64,000 nt of DNA from Datura wrightii (lineage: Eukaryota > Streptophyta > Magnoliopsida > Solanales > Solanaceae). This document shows positions 12,701 through 24,700 of the stretch, piece by piece. The stretch's first letter is position 1, and every line of letters starts with the position of its first letter. The stretch spans positions 174,907,001 to 174,971,000 of the forward strand of contig JASDFA010000016.1 in assembly GCA_035772735.1 (NCBI GenBank), written 5' to 3'. Below the pieces are notes generated by a model, which made no database searches, had not been told where the DNA came from, and saw only the letters and a list, made by a program, of their open reading frames with translations. The position numbers were made by a program, and so were the translations under genes.

Positions 12701-15700
12701 TTGGTAAAAGAATAGAGATCCTGGAACTTGGCTCTTAGCGGTGAATGCCCCATCCATGTATCTTGCCAAAATCTTGTTTTCGCCTACCTTGATCTTAATA
12801 TTGTTTACAAAGAAGGGCCATAAGCTACAAATGTGTTTCCAAAGACCTTGACCATGAGAGGAGAGCACAGGACCCAACCAGGGATTTTGGGCACCATACT
12901 TGAAATAACCCTTCTCCATAAACAGCTTTCTTCCCTTCCATACCTCCACAATTGTTTCATAAGCAAGCTCTCATTGTGTAACTTCAAATTTCTAATGCCA
13001 AGCCCACCCCTATTTTTGTCCAATACCACCTTATCCCACCTCACTAAATGATAAGACCTCTTATCTTTGTTTCCTTCCCATAGAAAGTTCCTCCTAATTT
13101 TATCAAGTTTCTCCTTCACACTTGCTGGCAATGGAAATAAAGACATAAGATATGTTGGAAGAGAGTCGAGGACACTATTGATGAGAATCACCCTGCCTCC
13201 CAATGAGAGATACTGTCTTTTCCAGGTTGCAAGCCTCTTTTCACATCTTTACTCGATTTTTTTCCAGACTTGTGTTGATTTGTATCTCGCTCCTAAAGGC
13301 ATACCCAGATAATCAGTAGGCAACACACCAATTTGACATCCCAGAACTTCCCCAAGCCTGTGAATGTCCTGCACAGTGTTAACAGCAAACATGGAGCTTT
13401 TCCCGAGATTTATTTTCAAACCTGACACTGCTTCAAACAAAACTAAGATGACTCTCAAGTATCTTACTTGTGATTCTTCAGCACCACAGAGCAAGAGTGT
13501 ATCATCAGCATAGAGTAAGTGAGTAACTTCAAACCCGGAGTTTCCAAAAGCACCTGATCTAAAGCCTTTAATCCATAGTAATGACATAGACTTGCGCAAC
13601 ATAGAACTTAGACCCTCCATAGCCAGGACGAATAACAGAGGAGATAAGGGATCCCCTTGATTGGTTACTAATCTTGGGATAAGTTATCCCAGGATTAAAA
13701 ATAGTACTGGAATAACTTATATATGTCAGAGAGTGGAACAATAAGGAATAATAATCACACGATAACTCATCCCAGGATAAAATAGTGAAATTGTGAAATT
13801 GACAATAAGAGCCCTGAGGTCCTAAAGTTCTGCAAAGAAAATATAAAATGCTAAGTAACGTGGAATGTATTTTTGTAAACAAACAAATTACTCTTAGAAA
13901 TTAAGCAATGCATATTATTGTTAATATAGCATACCAAACGGTTAAAAGAAATAATACCATGATAACTAGTCCCAACATAACTATTCCTAGCATAACTTGT
14001 CTTCAAGCCAAACGACCCCTAATTGTTTCCATAATTCCTCTCTATTATCATTGTATCTCCGTAAACACTTGCATACTTATAGTATTAAAAATTTTCACAC
14101 CTAATCCCCCACCTTATCTTTTATAACCTCCTGCAATTTCACCAGATGGAAAATTTTCTTTCCATAATTCCCTTCCCGAGGAACTTGCTTCTCATGGAAT
14201 TCATCTTCCTTCCTACACAGCCAGGGATGGGAAAAAGTGACATTCAAGTGCTTAATTTTCTTACATTGGGTAAATTCTTTCTGGTCAGGTGTTTCTAGGA
14301 TGCCGTTCGGTTTCATTTCTTCTTAATATTTGGTTTCTTGTTCTTCTCCTGTCATTTTTCTTAGTTATTCATGAGCTCCTTAAACTTTATTTTTTTGATA
14401 AATCAAATAAATTACATCAATTTATGCCAAATTGGATTACATTAACATTATCTGTGATAGGTAGCATAACCATGTGTGAAATTTCCTAGATGCATCCATT
14501 GCAACAAATTTGTGAATTCTCAAGATCATGCAAAGGTCTTAAAATTGGCTTTGGACTGGTATTCTATCCCAATTGTTCTGCTAAGGCAATTTTATTTTCT
14601 TCACCATAGTTCTATGGCAAATAAAACCACTTATTTGCAAATAATTCTGATGCCTCTTCCTTTTATTTTGTCATCATAGTTTCTAAAGTTAGGTACAGGT
14701 GGAAGGGCAGTAAAACAGGTTTGCGTTTCTCCTCTTTGTCTAGTTATGCTAGATGATTCGTTATCCTTCCTTTCTTATTTCACCTTCTGCTCGCCCTCTT
14801 CCTTTTCTCGGAAACAAGGGTATCAACATTATCGTGGAAAGATGTGACTTTATCAACCCTCACCTGGAAAAAGTTGGGCAGGGTGAAATAGATGGGCTAT
14901 ATAAATGATGAATACAAAATTCTGAGAAGTTTGACTTATGGTTCAAAACTTATATGAATGCAGGAATTGGAGAAAAGCCTGAAAACTACTTGTGAGGAGT
15001 TCATTATGTCAGTGACTAAGTTAGTTGTGGAACCATTGCTTTCTTTTGTGACAAAGGTTAGTTCTGTTTTCCATTTTCATCTTTTGTCCTTTTCTTTATT
15101 TATAGGAGCAATTTTTCAACATTTCAACTTTGTTCTTTAAATAATTAAAGATTTCTGTCGAGGTACCTTTTCTTCTCCTGATGAAGAACATTGTCTCCAT
15201 CCCACGTATCTCATTCATTATAAGTGTAACTTTGCACTAACTAATCAAGTTCTCAGTAACTTTTAAATGCTCAAAAGCTTCCATCTCCTTGTACACTTTC
15301 AGCTTCTTTCATACATTATATGATTTATTTACCGCCATTTTTTCCTCCTCTAATTTTGATAATGAAACTTACCAGCTGTCTATACCTTTGACATTAGATT
15401 TTGGGACATATTACCTATGTCTCTTTTTTGTTTTATAACTGCCATTTGAAACAGCTGTCGCTTTGTAGTATTATTAGAAAACACAAACACTTTGTCCAAT
15501 TAACGGACACCAGGCTTTTGGGGATAGGATAGAGGAGGGTCGAACTTTTTGTTTTATAACTTCCATTTAAAACAGTTGTAGCTTTGCAGGTTGTATTGTA
15601 AGAAAACATGATCACTTCGTCTGGTTAACTAACACCAGGTTCTAATCAGCGAAGGCAAAAAACACTGTCATTTTTTCTCATCTATCCAACCCTTGGTAGA

Positions 15701-18700
15701 CAAAGTTACCCGGTACTTGTGCTAGTGGGAGGTAGCAAGTACCCCGTGAAATTAGTTGAGGTGCATGGAAGCTGGATGGCCCAAACACCATGGTTATTTA
15801 AAAAACAAGTTAACTCACTCCAGACTGCTGGGGATAGGACAGGGCGGGAGGGGTGGGGGGTGGGGGTGAGGTTGAACTTTGAATGATTGCCTGTTGTGGA
15901 TGGGTCGTCTCTCCATATTCTTTTACCTTCTTAATACAGAGAAAGGAAATTTTACTAATGTCAGTCCCAGTTGCATGCCCTACTGCCTATGAGAAAATTT
16001 ATCTGGAAATATCAATCTAGTGAAATTTCGATTACTTTGAATTTGTGTCCTTTGTGAATACATCTCATTTTCTCCAGTAAAGAAGAAAGAAAAAGAAGAC
16101 TTTTCATTTTCTGGAAAATTTCAAGAGCAAAGAATTGTTTGTAAATGGGAAGAATTTTGCACTCTAGAAAAATTAGAAGATCGGAAAGCACATCTTCTTT
16201 CTCAAAAGATGTGCTTTCCAATCTTGTTGTAATTTTTCTAAAGTGCTATCATGAAATAAACTTCTGTCCGCGTTACAAACATGGTGACAGTCTTTATGAT
16301 ATAAAGTGGATGGTCCAAAATGTCTAGAGAGAGAAGCTTCTACTTCTCTCTAGAATCTAGGAAACTGGAGGTCACGTCATACAAAGAAGCACAAGTCTAT
16401 CCAGTATTAGAACTAGAAGAAAGTTGTTGGAATTTGGAATCAGGCAAGGTACCATGGTTTACACCGTCAGATGAGCACATATAGAGAAGAAGAGATTCTT
16501 GTTAACTTGCTTGGTGGCCTTTTTAAAATGGGTGTGTTTGCTGGGGTGGTCAGAAACTGGGTTATGAGGAATGGGCAGTAGCTGACGTGTTGAAGATTTT
16601 GCAGCTAGGTGATACACCAGTGAGGGAGCCAGAAAATCTAACATAGGGATTCAAAGAATACAAGAATACCACACCTCAAATTCAAATCTACATCCTAAAT
16701 AATTTTTGAAACACTACAGTTTTTTATGAAGTAATAAAATTTCATTAAAAGCATAAAGCAGATGCATAGGCAAAAATACATAGAGAAAGATTGTGTCTGC
16801 TCGTGTACAAAATGCTAAGCTAATAAAGGGAGTCGACACAATCCAAAAATCTGCAATAATAGTTACAGGTGTCTGATTACTCCAACTGAAAAGACTATGA
16901 AGACATTTGTCTTTTTAAAGAGTGGTTACGAGTTGATATTCCATCAAAATACCTGTGATTCCTCTATGTCCAGATGCACCATAAGTAAGCAGGCACCATT
17001 TTCAGATCTTTTTGATGGCTTTTTCAACTCTCCAAGAGCACTAGCTCTCATATGTTTCTTAATACTGATAGGCATGACCTAGGCTAGTCTAAAAATTGAG
17101 AAAAAGATGTTCCAAAGTTATGTTGCTGCTCAACATTGAAGGAGCAGACGATTTACTAATTCAATGACACATATACCATCTGTTCACTATCTGAATGTTT
17201 CTTCTATTGAGGTTATTTTGTGTTGGGCATCCTTCATATAAAGCTGTCCAGGTGAAGAATGTAACCTTTATTGGTAGTTTAGACATCCATATGAGCTTTC
17301 AAGGCCAAAAATCTATCAAATGTTTGTTTGAACAACAAATAGCATAGCCTTCTTTGATAGAATAAGTCCCCTATCTTGACCCACCCCATATCATCTTGTG
17401 AGTATATTGACTGAGCAATCATCCAGTTTAGCAAGCAGTTCTGCTAGAGAGTCCAGCTCCTGGTCTCGAATATTTCTCCTAAATGTTGATTCCAGGTGCT
17501 GTCCTCTCTTTTTTTTTTTTAGCTATAGTGGAGTATGGGGTACTAGCTAATAGAAAAATGCTTTGGGAATTCCTCTTTCAGTGTTACATTGCCCAGCCAT
17601 TTTTCCTTCCAGAAAGATATGTGTGCTCCATTCTGTATCTGAAATAATAGTTTTGTTGGAATTCTTCCCAAAATTTTGAAATGTATTTTAAAGGTCCAGT
17701 GCCATGAGGTGATCTAGTTTGCTTAGTACACCAGTGACCCTGAGTTCCATATTTACTTGCACAACTGACTTTTGCTTTGTACACCAGTGACCCTGAGTTC
17801 CATACCTGCACAACTGACTTTTATAAACCTGGATTTTCCTGATTGTATCTCCATAACCATTTCATTAGCATGCATTTTTTTTGTGTATACCCCAATCCTT
17901 GAATCGCAAGCCCACCATGCTTTGGGAAGTATTACTCTAGGACTTTTGGTTAAATGGAATTTGTGGCTTTGACTGTTTCCTTCCCACAAACCACCTTTAC
18001 CACTACTCTAGAAGATTCTCTTATGTCAAGGACATTCAAAAATGTATATTTGTACAAAAAAAAATATTTTTTCCCTATATACATAATATAATTATTTTAA
18101 CGAAGGGGATCCAACTGACACCCTTTTCCAATGGGTAGCTCCGCCACTGTGATATGCAATTTTTATTTATGTTTGCTAACGAGAATCAGGCGGCCAAATT
18201 TCTTCAAGGAGGAAGAAGGTGGCTGGATAGTTTTCTTAAAAGCTAGAAGGTGGGGTGGAAGTTGGAACATGATGTGTATATAGATCCACTATATGCTGGT
18301 GACTCTATTGCGGTAAACTTGATGGATTTATCGACACAATTGTTGTGTAAAGATCTATTCAACAAGGTTGGAGAGCTAGGTGGGGGATTTATTAATGTTG
18401 TTCATAGTATGCATGATATGACCAATGTAAGAATCGTAATGAGAAAGGTGGTAGGTTACCTGTTTAATGGTGGTTGATGATGGAATCTCCTTATTTGAAC
18501 ATTAGGAAATAGGTTTATCACTTTCTGGAAGAAAAGACTTTTTGGCGATCCACGACAAGCTTTGTGACGGGATTTAGAATTTAAATATGATCTGAATTTT
18601 TTCTAGTGCTACTATTGTTGGAGGATGGGTAAGAGGAGGGGGGTTAGGAAAGGGGGGGGGGGAGGGTGGAGAGGGACAAGTGGTAGGGGTGGGAGTGGCA

Positions 18701-21700
18701 GGGAGTGTGTAGGGTGAAAGGAAGGAAGGATCTGTCACTGCCTTACCTGTGATGGGTAATAGGTAAGGAATCGGCAAGGAGTTTGAATTGGAGAGGATGA
18801 GAAATTATTATAAAGCGAAAGAATATTGTCCTTGGATTAGTGAACCAGGTTAAAGAGAAATACTGAGCCGATTCACTTATAGAAGGGGCTGGACCACCAA
18901 AAGCAAAAGAACTGGCTAGCAAACATATTTTGAACCATCGAATTTCCAATGCAAAAAATCATAGAACTCTGTGGTGGTGCAATCAGAGTGGGTAAGGGAC
19001 TGAACATTGAAACTCATTAAGATAAAATGAAGACCCTTGGGAAGATGGTCGTGTGACCAGGGGCCCGACTTTTCTGAAGTCACAAAACACGGAAAGCACA
19101 AGAAAATGAAGGGGAAGGATTGGTAACAAACCCCAAGGGAGCCACAACCCTGGGTCATCTTCTAGTATTAAACCCAGATTGAATGGTGCTAATGCAGCCA
19201 ATGGGTATGTGAAAGATGCTAGACCAGCTGGAGAGGGGGGAAACAAGGGGGGGGGGGGGGGCGGGGACGGTGCGCGCTCTTCAGATTCACATAAACAATC
19301 AAGTAAGAGGGAAAGGAGGCTGAGGGGTTTGTGGAAGTGGTGGATGGACTGAATGGACAGTCTACTAAAGCCAATAATTGGGGGCAACTGCCAAATTCAC
19401 TTGATCCGAAGGAATTGTTACATGTGGTGGTTCCAGCATTGGGCAAAGAGTTAGGAAATGAGGGATTTAAATGGAAGGGAGGAAAATCCTCAACCTTAAG
19501 CAATCATTGAAAGGGAGAAGAAGTTAACAAAATGAGCCGGGGATAAATATCTTATTTTTGGGAAGTTATTGGGATTTTTATGTGAAGTTGAACACCTTAC
19601 ATGACATAGAATAAGCGTCAAGTGGAGGTGATTCTGCAGGAAGTGTTGACATGACTTTTGATGAAGAGGAATTAGGTGGTGACACAGTGGAAGGCAACAT
19701 AGTGGTGTATGGAAGGAGGAATAGGGTTCAGGGAAGATAGTGGAAAGAAAAAGATGTGGTCAATGGATATTAAGATAAATAGTTGGAATATGAGGGATGA
19801 GTGACCTGAACAAAAGGGTCATCATCTAGATAGGCATAAGATAATGGGATAAACTAAGCCATTTTTCGGAAACTAAAATGGAGGTGTCAGATAGTATTGT
19901 GAGAAGTGTGTGTGTTAAGGGGAAAGGGAAGATGGGCGGAATGTAACTATTTACCAGCTCAGAGGAAAGTTGGAGGAATAATACTTCTATGGGATGAGAG
20001 GAAATTAGGGACCGTTTGGTTACGGGTTAGAGTTATGCAAGTATTAGTAATATATGAATTAGTTATGAGGGAATCTATGTATTATTTTATGTAGAGATTA
20101 GTTATGTAGGTTTTAGTTATTCATGTATTAGTTATGTAGGTATCATTTATGTAGGGTTTAGTTATTTATTTTGTTTTATTTTATTTTTTTTATTTTTTTT
20201 CACCTTATCAAAAAAAAATTAATACATATTATTTACAAATAAGTAAACAAATAGTATAAAATTCTATTGTATAATTGATTTTTTTTTAAAAAAGAAGAAA
20301 GTCGAAGTGTAAATGTACAGAAGAAAGTGGTTTAATTATATATATAAAATATCCATATTACCAAAAAAAAGTACACCGAATAAAAAGAGAGTGATAACTA
20401 ATTATGGGTAAATGTTCACAGTAGAAAGTAATAATTAGAAAAAAAAACTACCGAATTAAAAAAGATTTTAAAAATAAATTGATAGGGGTAAATGTGTAAT
20501 TTTATTATTTTAATTCATGTTTAATTAATACCCACATAACTTATTCCACCTTTTACCCCGTATTATACATAGATTTCCTCATAAGTTATGTGAGTATTAA
20601 TTATGTAGAATTACTAAAACACAACGAAACACTGTATAAAATTAATACATGAATAACTTTTATACAACATTTGAAACCTACCAACCAAACATTGTATAAA
20701 ATTAATATATGAATAACTTTTATCCTATTCGCAAATCAAACAATGTATAAAATTAATACATGAATAGCCAAGTTATTCATGTATTAATCTTGGCCTTATC
20801 CAGTAACCAAATGACCCCTTAGTAATTGTGGAGGTAAAGAAAGTGAGTCTATATTAGCAGCTCAGTTTGGACACACTGGAAATGGGATGGGATGCTGTGG
20901 GAATTTCGGGGTGGGGGGTGAGGGGTATGGTCTGTTGGAGGGGTCTAAGGAGAACTTTTGGGAAGTACTTAGCTCTTTACCTGTCTCCTTTATTCTTAGG
21001 AATCTGGTACTCCAAAGAGATGGTTAAAAACCCAAGAGCCGCAAAATATTGGATAAACTGAAAATGCTTGTTTTTCTTATGACTGAGAAACTAGTCTGGA
21101 GCCAATCCTCTGGACCAACTGCAACCTTCGAAACTCAAGGATGATGGGACCGCCCCTTTACCCTTCTCCACTTAAAAACTGGACTTAGTTCGCTTGGGCT
21201 AGGGCTCGAACTTGTAATATAAGACACAAGTCCCTCAACCTTTGAGCTATGCCCTCTGAAATTTTTTATAGTCATCATTATATTATGTAACACTAGAACA
21301 CACCAAGGTGAAATCTATAATTTAGGTAACTAGCTACAAATACCATCAGTTATTTAATTAGATGATGCTGATTCCTTACTAGACATCATAAAATCCTTGT
21401 AAAATGAAATAGGACATATTTTTGCTTTTCTTGGAATCTGTAAATATGGCTACCATTATAGCCTTTTTGCTGATTTTTCAATCCAATACTACCCTCTTTT
21501 TTTAAAAATTGATCAGTAATTTAATTAGCACAGTCGTACTCAACATTGTTGGTTTTTGCATTTTGGGGGTGGGGTGGGGTGCGGGGGGGGGGGGTAGGGA
21601 ATGGCCGGATGGCCCCGCACTATCTCTATTGTGAATCAATTTCATTGGTATTTGACCTGTGACGTATTACTGATGGGCATGGGAAACAGTAATAGGACTT

Positions 21701-24700
21701 GTAATCAGAGTTTTGAATGCGATTGTGAGCCAAAGTGTAAAGAGTCAAAATCTGATATTTTTATGACTTTGCAGATTTGTTCATTTCCTTATGGATCTTC
21801 TTTTTAAGATTTTAACTATTCGATATGAAACGTCTGAAGGTTACGGCTGTTAAAGTTGCATTATCTGGTAATCAAAATCAAAAACTGGAGTCTGGGATTG
21901 CAAAACCACTCAAGGATCATGCTTTTGCTTCACCAGAAAAGATTGCCGAGCTTCTTCAGAAGGTAAACAGATAGATAAGCTTATCTTTTGTTGAATTAAA
22001 GAAAAAACCTGTGTGTAACACTGATTTTGTTTTACACAAATGCCTGAAAGAACCAAAATAACCAAACCAATCAATTTCCTACTGGTTCTTAATCAACAGA
22101 CATCATGCCTGCTGATCTTCTGTTATTCAATCAGTGTTTCTCTCTCTTCCGGTTACATGCTGATCCATTTGTTTGGCACAGGTCGGCACAGCAATAGATG
22201 AAGATTTGCCTAGGGTATTGGCAAAAATGAGACTCTATCTGCAGAATTCATCGACGCGTGCAATACTTTTCAAACCCATTAAGTAAGATCTTTTGTGCAG
22301 TTACATCATAATAAAACTTGTTTAGTTTTTTTATCCTTTAAATCTTTATACTTGGGTGAACTAAGGGCCGTTTGGTTATTGGATAAGGGTCAAAATAATA
22401 CATGAATAACTTGGTTATTCATGTATTAATTTTATGCATTGTTTGGTTACCAAATAGGATAAAAGTTATTCATGTATTAATTTTATACAATGTTTAGTCT
22501 GTAGGTTTCAATTGTTGTATAAAAGTTATTCACGTGTTAATGTTATACAATGTTTGGTTGTGCTTTTAGTAATTCTTCATAATTAAAACTTACATAACTT
22601 ATGAGAAAATTTATGTATAATTTTTGCGGGATAGAAGGTGAAATAAGTTATGTGGGTATTAGTTATACATGGATTAAAATAATAAATTACACATTTAACC
22701 CAATCAATTTACTTTTAAAATCTTCTTTAATTCGGTACTTTTTTAAAAAAATTGTAATTTCTTCTAGGTATATTTACCCATAATTAGTTATTACATTTTT
22801 TTATTTGGTGTTTTCTTTATTTTTTTGGATAATATGAATTATATATATATATATATATACATATATATAATTAAACCATTATTGGTCCACTTTTTTTTAT
22901 TCAGTGTACATTTACACCTCCATTTTGTTCTTTTAAAAAAAAATTATTCAATTATACAATAATTTTATACTATTTGTTTTCTTATTTATTTGTAAATAAT
23001 ATATATTGATTTATAACAAATTAGATATTCAATAATTAATAATTCATGTATTGTAATCTCTGCATAATTAAACCCTACATAACTAATACCTACATAACTA
23101 TACATGAATAACTAATTCCTACATAAAATAATACATATATTTCCTCATAACTAATTCATGTATTACTAATACTTGCATAAGTCTAACCTGTAACCAAACG
23201 GCCCCTAAAGGCATAGGAAAATATTATTGAATTGTGTAAACTACATTATTATAATGAGCCCTATTTATTGACAGTACATTACAATCCTTTTACATGTAAG
23301 ACAATATATCCCGAGCTTGTTATAGATGTAACTAATACAATGATTAGTGAGTGACTAGGTGAAAATATCAGCAAGCTGATCTTTTGATTTCATGAAGTTT
23401 GTAACAATATCTCCTGAGAGTTAAGTTGCTCAGATTCGGTTGCGTGTATCCGATGGGGATGCTTATCTAGAGTTCGGATCCTTCATGATTTATATTTTAA
23501 GATTCAGGTGTATAGATCCAGTTGTGAATGCCGGTGCAGGGATTCGACTAAAAATAATTCAAATGTCTAAAAATAAAATTATAAAAATATGTCTAAATTA
23601 TGGTGGACTATTTGGAAGGAAAGGAATCTAGGAATTTTTGAGAGCAAGTTTGAATGTGTAATTATTGTTAAGTATAAATGCATCTCCTTATTTTTGGGTG
23701 TAACATGACTATTGCAAATGATATAGAGGCCATTATAGATTTCTTGAGTTCATTCCACTTCAATAGTGATGTTGACCAGTAAATATCTTTAAAGAACCTT
23801 GGTTGCGGACTCTTTAATACAAATTTTTTTTGATAATGGTACCATTTACTCTTTAATACAGTAATATCTTTTAACAATAAAAAAATATATGCCTAAATTA
23901 TGATTTCATCCTAGTTTTTGTTTTGATTTCAGAAATCATTATATCTGTGTCAAATTTCTCTTATATTTTGGTCAAAGTATCTAAATTCAATTGATCATAT
24001 TCGGTACAGATCCCATACCAACACTCATGTCGTATCGACGCAAGTGCGACACTGAAAGTAAAGAGTCCGTGGAACTTAGCCTGAGAGTATCTTTTCTCTA
24101 ACGAAGTGACAATCAATCTCACTGTGTTTAGTCCTCTAACAGAATATCTGATTTGGCGCAATATTAAAGGCAGTTTTATTATCTCACACAAGTTTCATCT
24201 GACTGATTTCTCCAAATTTCAAAAAACTAGCTCACGTGTTGACATAGTCGTTGCTTGATATTAGATCGAGTAACCACACTTTGGGTCTTGCTTTTCCAAT
24301 ACACCAAATTACTCCTTACTAAACACAATATCCAGACGTGGAACGTTTATTAGAAGGCAACCCTGCCCAATCAGTGTCTGTGTATCCAACAATCTGCTTA
24401 TGGCCTTGATCTCGAATAGTAGTCCTTTGCTCAGGGCTGATTTTATCTACTGAAGAATGAGGACAATTGCATCCCAATGACTGTTATAGGGAGAGTCCAT
24501 GAATTGACTTACAACACTCACAGAAAAGGAACTGTCAGGTCTTAGTCACTGTGAGGTAATTTAACTTACCAATTGGCTACCTATAGCTTGTTGGATCACT
24601 AAGAGGCTCCTCCTGTCCTGCCAGATGCTTAGCATTTGGATTCATAGGAGTGTCATGGGTCTACAACCCATCATTCTTGTCTCCTCAAGAATATCTAAAG

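Larger units (their letters stand above)
18175..21060 (+). mobile_element. LINE 5' part (ORF1-like and endonuclease), split by a MITE
   Basis: On the + strand INSWNMR..(L/D)NKR near 19770 and GKGRWAECNYLPAQRKVGGI then ILLWDERK (19915-20004) match the start of an APE-type endonuclease domain of plant LINEs. The frame resumes after the MITE at 20819 (tta gta att gtg gag gta aag) and ISAQFGHTG follows. The part 18175-19760 is G-rich and frame-broken; I regard it as ORF1 remnant by position only. No RT is attached. Confidence 0.65.

Noticed and set aside
11959..12753. 264-codon frame as a host gene
   Set aside because: It matches the zf-RVT/RNase H-like tail of plant LINEs and continues with RT motifs upstream.
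14101..14316. 71-codon - frame (EDEFHEKQVPREGNYGKK..)
   Set aside because: Does not match LINE RT upstream sequence or any family I know; no supporting context.
16179..16198. agatcggaaagcacatcttc resembles the start of a common sequencing adapter
   Set aside because: It differs from the adapter by a missing base and several mismatches and forms one arm of a genomic hairpin, so contamination is unlikely.
18250..18477. 75-codon + frame (GWKLEHDVYIDPLYAGDSI..)
   Set aside because: No family recognised; it lies in front of a LINE endonuclease and is more likely ORF1 debris than a host gene.
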